Source: Microvelia longipes
Taxonomy: Eukaryota; Arthropoda; Insecta; Hemiptera; Veliidae
Reading direction: 5' to 3'
DNA: 64,000 bases
NCBI GenBank assembly: GCA_018340805.1
Contig: JACMZG010001870.1
Span: 19,477,528 to 19,541,527 of the forward strand
A model generated the notes under the pieces. The model was not told where the DNA came from. It saw only the letters and a program-made list of their open reading frames with translations, and did not search any database. The position numbers and the translations under genes were made by a program. Below are positions 49,178 through 62,289 of this stretch, in pieces (positions within the stretch are counted from its first letter, which is position 1; each line of letters begins with the position of its first letter).

Positions 49178-49373
49178 AAGCTGAATAAAACACCAAAGTC
49201 TCTCCACAAATCATTATTACTATAAACAGTCCGCTATATGACTCTAACTAAAGGTTTGATTAAACCTCTGCTTTTCTTCTCACCGGCACTGATGATGATC
49301 GAGAGATCGAAAGCCGGCTCTGTTTATAGTAATAAACGATTTTTGGAGAGACTTTGGTGTTTTATTCAGCTTT
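49178..49373 (+). mobile_element. Penelope-type inverted terminal pair with hammerhead-like core
   Basis: Inverted arms of about 53 bp (49178-49229 and 49320-49373) flank a 90-bp middle. In the middle, CTGATGA at 49289-49295 is followed by T, a GATC-GAGA-GATC hairpin, GAAA (49309-49312), then the palindrome AGCCGGCT and C at 49320. The right arm starts at that C. No coding part is left. Confidence 0.55.
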
Positions 49374-49379
49374 AAATAA

Positions 49380-52300
49380 AATTTTGTGATATTTTCTGAA
49401 AATATGTTTCTCCTTTGTTCTAGAATCAAACGGAAGTAAATCAAATCTTTCTTCAAAAAGCAAACTGTAAGTTGTACTTTATTTTATTATTTTTATAATA
49501 TGATTAAGAACTTGCTCCAAATAAGAATATACTTAAAATATAATTAAAATAAACCTATATTTAAAGTAAATATATAATAAGCTACACAAGCGATACACAA
49601 AATAAGATTTGCGTTACAAGCTGTATTATATTTTTTAAAGAATTTTAAAGTCACCTGACTATTACGAAACTAAATCTTTTACGGGTAGGGCTGTACTTGA
49701 AAAGATAATTCACTAAACTTATACTTTGTATTGTACAATAACTGCAGTTGATTGGTATCCAAACATCGAAATGGTAGTGATTTCCCAAATTATTACTCAT
49801 AAAATTTAATTACAGAAACAAAGAATCGAAAATCGTTTTATTGCGTTTTAGCTTGTTTTCCTTCTAATTTCGTTGTACTACGAAGTTAAATCGTACGAGA
49901 GATTTTTAATTTGCTTATTTATTTACCAGTTATGAAGCAAATGAATTAGTTTTTTGATTGCCCAATTTTATTTTAAATAAAATGTGCCAGTTCTACGTAT
50001 AAAACATTTTGTATTTGGAAGGTTGATGTCAAATTATTAACTAGCCATATTAGCAAGAACAATTTAAATGTACAATCTGTGATTCATTCTTAGTATCACC
50101 AACAAGTTTGTATTATTAACACATAAAAGTATTGAATGGAGTAAAGAAAAAAGTAATTACAATAATCCAAAATTAATTACAAGAATACCAAGATAACATG
50201 TTAAGCATATTGCAGTAACCAATCTATAAGTCTTATCGTGGCCTCACACTCCTACACCTTGATCTTGTTAAGCGATCTTTTCTTATTTTAAAATAAATAA
50301 ATAGTATATTTCCATCTTAAATTTTCATATTAAAATACAATAAAATCAATACTTCATTAAATCATTAACTAACTACACATTTGTGGGTATATAGATTTAT
50401 TTAAAAAATGCAATGTTACAAATATATAAAGGTTTGAATGTTTTTCCCTAAGTATCCCTTAGCAGCAAAAAAATTTATGAAATAAAACATTTATTTATTT
50501 ATGACTGCATTTATAAAATTTAGTCAGATTTCAACTATTCAAAAGTCAACTAATTTCTATTCCACTAATTTAGTTCAAGCCAAATTTTTACATTATAAGT
50601 AAAATGTCAACATTTACCTAACCACGCCAAGGAGTATCACCACTGGGTGATTCCTTCTATCAAGACTGCCAAGTCACTTTAACCAGCATGAGCACTATGT
50701 CAAATACATTATTGTAGACAATAATCAATAAAGTTAAAAAAAGTCAGATTTCGATCAATACCAATATTATCCCTTCTGGCTTAAATAGTTTCAAAGGTTT
50801 AAACATTTTATGAATTAAAAGTCGATTTAACAAAAAATAAACGAAATATGACTTTCATCGATCAATAGATCAGACACACTATTATAGGACATTTTTTGTA
50901 ACTCTTGGATACTACTATGTACTCTATTACTATCTGAAACTTACTTATTATAACACACATATCATTTATGACCTTTGACACCTCGGAGGTTCTGGGTTTC
51001 TTATCCCAGGTTACGCTGTCAGTTTACATAAAATAATTATTCATATAAATTATCGCCAACTTTGAATTATACGTGGATTGCCTCTACCACCTGAGGTAGT
51101 TTCCAAAGAGGTTATCCCTAATGAGTCACAAATCTTTAATCGAGGATTATTATTGTGTGCGCATGACACAATATAATTGTGCAAATGACATCTAGGAGCG
51201 CAACACACTGCGTGTTACAGTGACCGTGAAAACGCTACGCCGTGGAGCGACCGATGTGCGAGCGGCAGGTTTCGAAGGCCCCTGTTATTCTTTCGTTACA
51301 CTATGATGGACTCAATTTATGCTTATTCGTAAAACATTTACTATAAATAATTTAATATAATAAAAAATAAGCACATAAAAACTTAATAAGTTAAACATTG
51401 CATGCAATATATAGTGCCTCGGTAAAAAATAATAAAAATAATTACAGACAGCAATTTTTATAATTCTGTTAAACCTTTTTAAACTATTCTTTGAAAATTA
51501 TTTTATTTGACGTCATTGAATTTTTTATTTTATTTGATATATTCCACTATACATACATAAATATGATTAAAATGAACAAATTGTTTTGCTGCAAGCCTAA
51601 TGTACTTCAATTACCTTGCATTATCGAACGAAAAATATTCTCATAATCATATTGGTATTTACAAAAATTACATACAATACGATAAAATTATAATTTTTTA
51701 TTACTTTTAATAATCTCAAATCTTGTAATAACAGTAATTATACATATATATTGTCTTATTGGGATAATACATTTTTTAATTTTTTTTTAAATAACTTAAA
51801 ATTTATGACCGTAAAATATAAAAACGATTGACTTGAAAAAAAATAATTTTTCAATATTATTATTAAAATAAAGTTGATGAAAAAACAATTCCTTCCGGTT
51901 ATTTTATATAACCTTAGTTTGAATAAAATAGTTTGATAAAATTCAAGTTAATTATTATAAGTATAATTACAAAATATTATGAAGGCCTATTTATTATATG
52001 TTATCAAAGAGAATATATATATGCTATGTATGTATATGTATTATGGAATTAATGCTTTTTGATTCAATCCTAAAATTATCCTTTTTTTGCATGTAAAAAT
52101 TATGTTGATCTTTGGTCAAATGTACAGCATATTAACTTAACTTATTAACTTATTTAAATTAAACTGTAACTTACCTTGTATTAGATGATTAGTGAAATTA
52201 GACGAGTTAGATAAGAAAGTTGGTTTACTGTCTTTTAAAAAAAGTTTTTTTTAAAACTTAATTCACCTTTAAACGTGTGTGTCAATGTTAACTTACATTA

Positions 52301-52890
52301 TTATTTAGCTAAAAGATGAATAAAAGGAGAAATAAATATTTATGTTATAACAAGAATTTTGCCCGAGGAGCTGTTACTAAGAATATTAGAATCATAAATT
52401 TTTATATTTTAATGAATTCAGGTCTTTTATAAGGTGTAAGGAAATGACCTGGTGGCATCACTAGACGGCGTATAAGCCCAACAACACGCAGCAAAATCTT
52501 ACTCTATGTTTTTTTCGTTTTTAATAAAATGACCCCCGTAAAAAAGAGCTTTGGAAGAATATTTAGCGAAAGATTGAGAGCAATCTTACTAGGGGTTTAT
52601 CAAGTGCACACTGAAAAAACCGAACACCAATTTGTAACGAACTACAAGTCTATTAAAAATAATGTTAAATATAATATAACTTTTAATTTTTCAAAAACCC
52701 AATATTTATGACAGTATAAATGACGATGAAATGCCAGGGACACGATTATTTATGACGTGAAACCTAATAAATTATTATTATATTACTATTATTATTTTTT
52801 ACGTAAAACTTCGAGTAAACGTTAAAAACTGCACATAGGGCTCAACAGAAAATTTTGTTAGACTGGTCCTTCAACAAGAGTGGCGTACAA
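49380..52890. other. AT-rich spacer
   Basis: No gene supported over 3.5 kb. A 60-codon frame near 52529 has no family features. Around 50985-51005 the words AGGTTCTGGGTTTC...ATCCCAGGTTACGC resemble a decayed pol III B box region. Confidence 0.35.
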
Positions 52891-52894
52891 ACTT

Positions 52895-52922
52895 TAAGAG
52901 TATGACTCCTTTAGGTAATATC

Positions 52923-52972
<50 letters not shown>

Positions 52973-54238
52973 ATATATATATATATATATAATATAATAT
53001 ATATAAATACAGGGTGTTTTCATATAAAGTGTCCACCAGAAAAGGAGGTGATAGTACTCCTCAAAAGGAACAAAAATGTCCTATTATATACCCGATCTCC
53101 AACCGTTTTCCCACAAGGTCAAATTTAATATTTCAAAAAAATATTTGACCTCACATCATAAAATTGTTAATAGGGATTTAAATATTCAAGCTAGAAAGGC
53201 GAAATTGGTATCATTAGAAAGCTGAGTAAATTTCCTAAAGGACTAACTACTAACTATGTCAAATATTTTGGAACTACTGCCCAAAATTTTGCATGAAACA
53301 TGATTTTTTAAAAAAATGAATTTTATGGAATTTTGTAGTAGGGCATTAGAGGAAGTAATAGATGAGCAAAATTTCAGCCAAGAACGGAAAAAACTTCTCT
53401 TTATGACTGCCCTTTAAGAAAAATTAAATAATTTTATACATTCAATAGTCAAAAATGTAAGCTATTGTTGCTAGAAGTTGCAAAAACTGATCATTTTTGT
53501 CGTATAAAAGTGAAAATAATGTGTTATTTTAACAAAATATTTTATTTTCGAAAATAATTTAATAATACGATTTTTAGACTCTAGAAGGTAAAATAAACCT
53601 ATTTTATTCTTACACATTTTTCTCTAAAACCACTCTTTTCTCTTGCTTTAGAGATTTTTAATTATTTTATGTACCATGTATAATTAACATTGTAGACATA
53701 TGCAAAAATGCCAAAAAATATCATTTTTCCAACTTAGGAAAGAATGGTTTAAAATTTTGATTATTGAATGTATAAAATTATTTAATTTTTCTTAAAGGGC
53801 AGTCATAAGAGAAGTTTTTTCCGTTCTTGGCTGAACTTTTGCTCATCTCTTACTTCCTCTAATGCCCTACTACAAAAATTCCATAAAATTCATTTTTTTA
53901 AAAAAATCATGTTTCATGCAAAATTTTGGGCAGTAGTTCCAAAATATTTGACATAGTTAGTAGTTAGTCCTTTAGGAAATTTACTCAGCTTTCTAATGAT
54001 ACCAATTTCGCCTTTCTAGCTTGAATATTTAAAACCCTATTAACATTTTATGATGTGAGGTCAAATATTTTTTTGAAATACTAAATTTGACCTTGTGGGA
54101 AAACGGTTGGAGATCGGGTATATAATAGGACATTTTTTGTTCCTTTGAGGAGTACTATCACTCCTTTTCTGGTGGACACTTTATATGAAACACCCTGTAT
54201 ATAAGATTATATTACCTAAAAAGTCATACTCAAAGTGT
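52895..54238. mobile_element. Large palindromic foldback element
   Basis: The main element is 53010-54197 (1188 bp), starting CAGGGTG and ending CACCCTG, with TA on both sides. Its arms (about 445 bp each) are nearly identical inverted copies around a ~300-bp unique centre. No frame codes for a transposase. Outside, GAGTATGACTCCTTTAGGTAAT (from 52901) is mirrored by ATTACCTAAAAAGTCATACTC, so the element may sit in, or extend to, a larger palindrome; a TA microsatellite (52926-53004) splits the left side. Terminal CAGGGTG with TA duplication suggests a Tc1/mariner-like mobiliser, but this is inference. Confidence 0.8.
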
Positions 54239-55094
54239 GTGACATTTTTTTATAAAGATAAGTGATACGCTATGCGTGTAATTTTCTGATTAAAATTGGT
54301 TAAAACATCTCTATCTAACCTTCTTTGATATTTAATTAATCTAACTTTAAAAAATTCAGTATTATTTCGGCAGGTAGCAGGTAAAAGCGAAGCAGAAAAA
54401 TCAGAGGCACCTAAGTTTCACCTTCTTAAGTGCAATTAAACTTAATATTTAAATCTTAATTAATATCTTGTCAGTAAATCTTTATTTTGCTGCCCTGTAT
54501 AACATTTATTTAAATTAAATGAGCAGTATTAAATCCCTGTTAAATGATTCACTGTAATTTTATGTAAATATATTTATAGCCATATAAATAATTATTATTT
54601 TGAAAGCACCTGTTATTAATTTTGTCTATATTATTTTATTAAGTCAATTATTTTTGTATGTTTGGTATGCAGAAGCTAGAATATTTGAATCTTTCAGATT
54701 GATTGAAAGGTGTGTAAAGCTAACGAAATATCTAAAAGTTTGGTAAATATGAAATAAGAGAGGTTAAAGTTCATATTATATAATGGAAAGTTCAATCGAC
54801 CGAAAAAACTTTCAAGTCTACGTGTTTAGCAAACACATGCTAATAAATCCATGCTTCTTGAACTTTACTAGGTAATATATACATGTATAGTTTCTTAAGA
54901 AACATCTCTTTTGTAAATGTATAAAATATTAATAAATCACTACATTGTGAATTGTAAAGACTTTAGAAAAATAGACTTGGAATGAAAAAGGGAATTAAAA
55001 CAAGAGCTTTGCATCCTCGACGTGGGGGGGGGGCAGCTTGGCGACCACATTGTTGTCATCCTGTATCAATTTGCCGTTTTACGAGTCTTAATAA
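54239..55094. other. AT-rich spacer
   Basis: A G-run (55023-55032) near the right edge. No gene seen. Confidence 0.35.
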
Positions 55095-55775
55095 TAGTAA
55101 AAGCCAGACCTAAAAAAAAATGTGACTCATTTTGTACTACTTCAAACCAAATATTTATGAAAATATATCTTAAATTATGAAGAAAAAACATAGACTCAAT
55201 ATAGAGTGGAGCCCTCCATATAATTGTGCATGCTCAAATCAATTTATAAAATTGCACTGATTCTAGTTTTCTTGTAATAAGTTGCTCCCTGTAAGTCGTT
55301 TGCAAAACATAAATAGAACATTTTTTAAAGCTGATAAAATGTCCTATAAAATGAGTGTGTTTCGTCAAAATCGGATGACTACAACCAAAAAATGGTTAAT
55401 TTATGCAACGTCAGCGAATTCCTTTGAAAAAATATTGACTTTTTATGCATTTTTTTGGCCATTTAACAAATGTTATAACTTTAGTTGTATTTATCCGATT
55501 TTGACAAAAAAACACTCGTTTAAGAGGAAATTTTATCAGCTTTAAAAAAAGTTTTCTTCATATTTTGCACACGACCCTCAGGGAACCACTTATTATAAGA
55601 AAACTGGAATTTGTACGATGCTCTAATATTTCGAGCGAGCGCATTCATATGAAGGGCTCCATTCTGGATAGGCACACTATGTTTTTCCTTCATAATTTAA
55701 GGTATATTTCAGAAAAATTTGGTTGAAAGTAGTACAAAATGAGTCACATTTTTTAGACCTGGCTTTTAGACTATA
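55095..55775. repeat. Family B palindromic element
   Basis: 680 bp with opposed arms: AAGCCAGACCTAAAAA and TGTGACTCATTTTGTACTAC on the left, GTACAAAATGAGTCACA and TAGACCTGGCTTT on the right. An inner pair around TCGTCAAAATCGGAT / ATCCGATTTTGACAA continues the fold. It is the same family that hosts the retrotransposon at 38.4-42 kb. A partial third copy of one end lies at 55885-55965. Confidence 0.8.
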
Positions 55776-56049
55776 ATCCTTTAAATGAGTAATAGCAATA
55801 TATTTCATTACTGTATTATTAAATGTATTGCAATACACACACACACTTATATACAGACAGACAGCATAAAAAGCACTCAGAGCGTTATATTTTCAGAAAA
55901 ATTTGGTTTGAAGTAGTACTAAATGAGTCACATTTTTCAGGCCTGACTCTTGGACTATTAGTGGCTTACTGCCACGATAATAGCGAATTTGTAATTGTAT
56001 TAGTCGAAAAAACGTGATTTGTTTACATCAATTTCTATATAATCATTTT

Positions 56050-56650
56050 TGTAGATTAATGACGTCATAGATATTTTATTCTGTCAGTGCCGGACTGGGT
56101 ATGATTCGAGGGCGCAGGCATCTTTAAAGACGGAGGGCGCATTTTGGGGGACCCTAGCTAGCCTCAGTATTCACATTTTATCACTATAATTGTTTATAAA
56201 AACATTTATTAACCACAAAAAAGTTTGGATCAATTTGGAATTTGCCACACATATAGACATATATTATGTAGGAACAACAAATTCGCCATGATTCATCTTA
56301 TTATCAGCATTATTTTTTTAAACAAATTACACAAGTACGTTTTTTATAAAATTGGTAAAACCATAAATTACCGAAGTGTGTTCCTTTCGAGAATAACCAA
56401 ATCTACTAAGATTTATTTCAATACGTCTAATATCTACCTACGTTAAGTATAATATAGAGCAAAAGTACGTGAATTTGTAACTGCTGGGAATAAAAATAAT
56501 GTTTTTATTGTTTGAGGACGAGCGAAGCGAGTCCAAAATGTAATGAAATGTAAATTAGGACTAGCAAAACGAGTACAAAAACGGTGTGGGTGAGCGTAGC
56601 GAATCTGATATAGTGAGGAAAAGTTCTGAAAGTATTATATAGACCCTAAC
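56050..56650 (+). repeat. Family A element with GGACTGGG-type insert
   Basis: Family A words from the middle (CACATATAGACATATATTATG, CATGATTCATCTTATTATCAGCA) to the tail (TTGAGGACGAGCGAAGCGAG near 56510, GTGAGGAAAAGTTCTGA near 56613). The CCGGACTGGG repeat (56086-56165) interrupts its 5' part. Confidence 0.65.
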
Positions 56651-56924
56651 TTCACTTTTCCGTTGGAAATTCGCTAAAAACAGGAATAATTATTTATAAA
56701 AAGTATTAAATAGTTAAAAAATGTATACAGTATACGCAAATAAAATTAACACTTATAAAAAGTCACAATGAAAGTTTTTGATGAGTAAAAACAATGCATA
56801 ACAATTTCATTTATCTTAAAGTGATTTGATAAGTTTGAAGAATTTTGGTTTTTTTATTCGTCCAATTATTATAACTTTTGTGCTTTTGGACTGTTATATC
56901 AATTGTAATATCAATTAAATTATT

Positions 56925-57170
56925 GAAGACTAAAGTCCTTTTTTAAAATTTATTTGAAATAAATTGACGAAGAGCTTTCGCCCAGGGATCCTGAGCTTCT
57001 TCAGTTCTTAAAAATGACAAAATTAAAAAAGTTTGAAAATTAATAAAATTTTGAATGTTTTTTATGGCGCGTGTCTATTTAAGTAAAAAATGAAATTTAA
57101 AAAAGGGAGGGTAAAGGATAAATTAAGAGTTTAAGATAATATTATAATAAATACTGCTAAGATTGTCAAT
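56925..57170 (-). mobile_element. Penelope-like element 3' terminal copy, inverted
   Basis: Reverse complement of 58260-58560: the last codons of the Penelope-type protein, the 3' flank and the terminal repeat. The minus strand has CTGAAGA (57004-56998), A, a 7-bp stem GCUCAGG/CCUGGGC with an AUC loop, GAAA, then AGCT palindrome and C. It faces the longer copy at 57.24-58.56 kb. Confidence 0.65.
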
Positions 57171-57239
57171 GTATTCACACATTTCTGCTGTCATATCTAT
57201 AACTTATTACACTTTTATCGCTTTAGTTAATGTTTGCCT

Positions 57240-58560
57240 TTTAAATCCATATTTTAGCCATAATAACATTTTATATTATCAAAAAGAAATATCTTCCGAT
57301 GGGTGACCCTCTGTCACTGATCGTTGGCTGATTTAGTCCTTGATCATATTTTTTCTTTAATTATTGTCAAATATGAAACTATAATCAAAAATCGTTAAGA
57401 AATATGTTGATGACAGTTTTTTAATAATAAATAAATCAATAAAAAGGGAACTTTTAGACAGTTTCAACGATTTTCACCCAAATCTAAAATGATTTGGTGA
57501 ATCAATTTTGGGATTCTAAAATCTTTAGAAATCGAAAATAACTCTTCCAAACCCCTTTTAGATATTTTAATTATTAATTCACCTTATAATGCCTTTCATA
57601 TTAAACATTACACTAAACCCACCTATTCTGGAAGACTTTTAAACTATTTATCCCTTCAACCCCAACTATACAAAATATATTGTGCCAAAAAACTTAGCCA
57701 CAGAGTTTTGACCTTAAGCGATCCACTATTTACAGCTGAAGTTACCATCACCGTAGTTCTCAACCTAATGTTTCGTTACCACAACCCACTTGTACAAATA
57801 CATCCTATTGCTGCTAATGATACCGTTCGACCGAATAACTTACCTACTTACCACTCTCTTACCTACATAGGACACCCTAAATACCTAATTAAAAACTTAT
57901 TTTAAGACTTCAACATCAAAATTACTCTAAAAAATCCTATTAATTACTACATTAAATATTTTTCAAGATTAATAGACCCCCTCACTAATGCCCAAAGATG
58001 CTATGTTATATACAGAATACCATGTAAAGACTGCCCCAAGCAAACACCGAAGAAACCTCTCAACTTTTCAAAAAAAAAAAAAAAACTTGACACATATAAC
58101 AACCAAATACTTGACAACTCTAACCTTACGGCCTTATCAGAACATATGACAAAATTTGACCACCGACCAGACAAAGAAAACTGTCGTATACTTTATACAG
58201 AACCACATACAGATAAAAGGAAATTTTTAGAAATGCTTTTTATAAAAGCTGACAAAGACAGTGTGAACAAAAAACAAGACATTAACAATCTTAGCAGTAT
58301 TTATTATAATATTATCTTAAAATCTTAATTTTTCCTTTACCCTCCCTTTTTTGTAATTTCATTTTAAATTTCTTTACTTAAATAGACACGTGACATAAAA
58401 AACATTCAAAATTTTATTAATTTACAAACATTTTTAATTTTGTAATTTTTAAGAACTAAAGAAGCTCAGGATCCCTGGACTCTTCATCAATTTATTTTCA
58501 ATAAATTTTAAAAAACAAAACTGAAGTCTTCAATAATTTAATTGATTGTTCAATTATTAT
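57240..58560 (+). pseudogene. Penelope-like retroelement, decayed RT and GIY-YIG region
   Basis: Pieces in several frames keep Penelope order. MGDPLS (57299-57316) matches the RT MG-PLSP motif; KKYVDDSFLI holds the catalytic YVDD at 57404-57415. YRIPCKDCPK (58011-58040) is the IPCxDC motif that leads into the GIY-YIG endonuclease. Then come FDHRPD, a KRKFLEMLFIK glutamate helix and NKKQDINNLSSIYYN up to the stop at 58328. The YVG-type catalytic stretch right after the IPC motif is missing, and an A-run and stops break the frame. The 3' flank ends in a terminal repeat at 58450-58560 whose hammerhead-like core has lost the GAAA. Host-dead. Confidence 0.75.
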
Positions 58561-59024
58561 AACCACAAAGTTTGGAGAACAAATTCTTTATTGGCAGACG
58601 AAAATAAAATAAAATAATTTTTAATTATAAGATGTAAATTAGTTTTAACTTAAAACGACGCTCCTTCCTCAATTAAAATAAATTAATGATTAAATACTTT
58701 ATTAAACATTTTCATTAAAGATAAATTTAATATACATGTACGTATAATAAGACATAAAATTTAGAATACATATGCATTGATTAATTAATAAGATAACTTT
58801 AATTAACTTGTAATTTTAAATTACTTAATTATTTATGTTTGACCTTATTATATAATTTTAAAATATTTATTGCTCAGTAATTAAGGCTCCACCCAGATTA
58901 GATGCGTTGTATGTAACTCACAAAGAAAACAGTTATTGAAACTAATTTTATATAAATTTATCCACATAACTATTTAAGTAACTTAAGAGCTTTTTTGGAC
59001 TGTTTTAAATTGTGATATCAATTA
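58561..59024. other. AT-rich spacer between Penelope copies
   Basis: No gene seen. Confidence 0.35.
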
Positions 59025-59345
59025 ATTTAGAAATGCTGTATATAAAAGCTGACAAAGACAGTATATGAACAAAAAACAAGACATTAACAATTTTAGCAGT
59101 ATTTATTATAATATTATCTTCAAATCTTAATTTTTGTAATTTCATTTAAAATTTATTTACTTAGGTAGACACGTGACATAAAAACATTCAAAATTTTATT
59201 AATTTTCATATTTTCAAATTTTCTCATTTTGTCATTTTAAGAACTGAAGAAGCTCAGGATCCCTGGACGAAAGCTCTTCGTCAATTTATTTTAGTTAAAT
59301 TTTTATACAAAAAGGACTGAAGTCTTCATTAATTTAATTGATATA
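59025..59345 (+). mobile_element. Penelope-like element 3' end, second direct copy
   Basis: It starts with the codons of the EMLFIK-like helix, runs through the C terminus and ends in the same terminal repeat. Here CTGAAGA (59244-59250), hairpin and GAAAGCTC (59269-59276) are intact, as is the closing AGGACTGAAGTCTTCA near 59320. It is an independent 5'-truncated copy. Confidence 0.65.
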
Positions 59346-59705
59346 ATTATTTGGCGAATAAAATAATATCTTACTACAGATTAAGTTTATATACGCCAAA
59401 CGATATCATATGTGTTATTTGTATTTCTTTAAATTGGATGGAAGTAGAGTTAAATTATAATAACAGAGGGCTGTTATTATATCGGTATTATATCGGACAA
59501 CAACACTAGTTCTTGCTGTTCATAAGCAGTAAGAATATTTTGTCTGAACTTTACCTAAGTGTTGAATAATCTAGTAATTAATTATGGGACTCGATGTTTT
59601 AATGCCAATGTTGCTTAGAAGGAACCAGCAATATTTATTGCTGGTCCCACTGGTTTATACATCTACGGAAAAACGTTTTAATCTGATAATGTTAATTACA
59701 ATAAT

Positions 59706-60835
59706 AAAAATCGGGTACGGTTTACCTCAGAACATTTCCTCATCACGTGGGATTCACGTGGCTTGTTCTCAGATTATACAAGTCATTATATTTATACTAC
59801 AACACGTCTTCGGACTCTTTTTGCTCGATCTTAGATAGCAAATGCATCTTTTTCTTTTTCAAATGTCTTCCCTCCAGTCGCTGATTACGCTCGATGCTGC
59901 TTAACTTTTATGATCCTACAAAAATCATAATCGCACTTGTATTGAAATCAAGAAACCAAACTTTATGTACTTATTGATTACGCAAAGGTTTGATTACTCT
60001 TGTTCTGAAGTTCAAGTTAATTGGGTTATTTTCCGATTGTTTTTACAAATTTTTAAAAAACGTATACAAGTCATTCAATACAAATTGAACTAATGCTTAA
60101 TGAGATGAAACTTAGCACACATGTTAGTCTTATATACATGGCTACATGTTATGTTGTGACAGTCATTGTCATTTAATTATTGTTTTTACTTATTTTTTTT
60201 TATTAAATTTGACATTAATTGACATAATTCAAGAATTATCTAAGTTTCTCGCGGAACTTCTTTAAGCGAGCAATCATGTCGCGGACTTGACGCGCTATCT
60301 TATCTTAGCTTACTAAAATCAACAACTTTTAATAAAGCAAACATTTATTCACTTTACAGCTTATATCTTCGCTTGATTGCTCGTTTACAGAAGTTCCGTG
60401 AGAAACTGACATAATTCTTGAATTATGTCAGTTAATGTCAGATTCAATATAGAAAATAAGTAAAAACAATAATTAAATGACAATGACTGTCACACATGTA
60501 TAAGATCATACATGTATGATCAAATTGATCATAACATTTCTCAGCGTTTTTGATTTTTTCAAAATTTTTGCTTTTTGGATAATAACGTTAAAAAAATATT
60601 TTTCCGAATAGCACAACTAAACCTATAAACTGATTTTGAACTAAGATTCAACTTTCTAGCATAAATAAATTGGGTGCTACGATGATAACACACACATACA
60701 GATAGACAAATTAGTAAGAACTACTCAGGAGGTCATAAAAACACTTGAAACGGACAATTCCAGTGACATCCCGGTTTTGGATTTTTTGCAAACACTATAC
60801 ATTTCCTCCATGACTATACGGTATAAATGAGGAAA
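59706..60835 (-). repeat. Family A element, full length, containing a nested MITE
   Basis: Reverse orientation: 3' end GGGTACGGTTTACCTCAG at 59713 and 5' end ACGGTATAAATGAGGAAA at 60819-60835. Without the 338-bp MITE at 60156-60493 its length is about 790 bp, close to the copy at 6031-6845. Confidence 0.75.
60156..60493. mobile_element. MITE inserted in family A
   Basis: Long terminal inverted repeats (about 130 bp) starting GTGACAGTCATTGTCATTTA and ending in its complement. They include TTAATTATTGTTTTTACTTAT and TTCTCGCGGAACTTC arms. No coding content. I could not define the target duplication exactly. Confidence 0.75.
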
Positions 60836-60839
60836 AATA

Positions 60840-61708
60840 AAAATGCATAAATGATTAAATCGGACGTACTGCCGGTTCGTTGCCTGCGTACCACAACAAA
60901 TTTTAGACATGTTAGATTAATCTACATCTATTTCAATGTCGTTAGGAAAGGTCACTTTCCTGTTCTAGAAGAAATATAGTGATACAAAAATAAAGTGTAT
61001 TTATATAGGTATATTTTTTTATTATGTTGGTTGTAATTTCATCAGCCGTTTTTAAGGAGGTTATAATAGGATGTGTAATGAAGGTTATAATAGGTGAGGT
61101 TGGTAACATGTTCCTTGACCAACATGTCTTTGTAATAGAATTATAATTTTTAAAATACAAAATATCATAGCTACAAGCAGCTATTGAAAAGTCGTCAACG
61201 AGTCATAGATAAAATTTAATGTACGCTACATGCTTTGTATTCCTCGGCTATGCCTTGGTAAACAAAAGTAAAGTTTCCTCCCTCGCCAAGCCTCGGGAGC
61301 TAATGTATATCCAACCAATTAAAATATACAGTTTTCTCTTGTAGATAAAACTGGACCTCATCTGCAAAAACATGCTTTGATCTCTTATTTCATAAATAAC
61401 TATAACTCAAACTCTTTTAAATTTTCAAACTAGTCTCTTTTGACGTGGTCAGACCTAGAAAAAAATATACTATGTTGTATACTATACTAACCAATATTAA
61501 AAAGAGTCATCCCACATCAAATTAACATATCGGTCTCAATAGATTTAAGTTGCTATTTTTTATCAAATCTTTATTACAGGCAATGGTCATTCAAGCTGTA
61601 AGTGTAAATAAATAATCATTCCTAGCGTTCATGATAATATACAAATTAAATATTAATATCTAACATTTTCTTTTTAACGGCTATTGAAATTTAGAAGAAC
61701 TCCATACT
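60840..61708. other. AT-rich spacer
   Basis: No gene or repeat supported. Confidence 0.35.
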
Positions 61709-61821
61709 TAAATGATATATAGAGACTGAACTAGCTTTAGTTCTACAACAGTTTTAAAAGATAAAACAGAACAGAAAACTGTTGTAGAATTAAAGCTAGT
61801 TCAGTCTCTAAGTATCATTTA
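61709..61821. repeat. Hairpin MITE
   Basis: 47-bp arms (61709-61755 and 61775-61821) with few mismatches around a 19-base loop; the arms start TAAATGATATATAGAGACTG. Confidence 0.8.
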
Positions 61822-62289
61822 ATTATTAATGTCTAATAATTTTCTGTATAAATGACGTACACGAATCTAAATTCTTTGATAAATTAAATTGCCTTTGGCA
61901 TTTCCTTTAACAATTTTTTTAAAATCATAACAATAAATCTATAATTCTATAAGGAAAATTTAAAGATTTTTGCAAATTATTATAAAATTGCGTTTAAATA
62001 TACGCTAATAATAAAATTAGATTATTAAAGTGTCGATAATAATTTGATCGAGTAAGGTAATATCTGTTATTAAGCCTTCTCAAACTAATGATCTTCAAAT
62101 GGATTTAATTTCTTTATCTGGACAATTTAAGTTAAACAAAAGATAATATTTATTAAAGCAATTTAAAATACGTAATTTGAATTTGCTTAATTAATACTTT
62201 GCAGGAAAAAATCACTAAAAAAAGATTTTTTTTTCAAGGTTAGTGAATTTTTTGTTCTGAGTTTTTTAGAACTATAGTAAATATCCAAG

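Noticed and set aside
58440..58510. A further hammerhead-like core in the long Penelope copy
   Set aside because: The GAAAGC part is deleted here (GGACTCTTC follows the hairpin directly), so the core is incomplete.
59584..59838. 84-codon plus-strand frame
   Set aside because: It overlaps the 3' end of a minus-strand family A element and has no domain.
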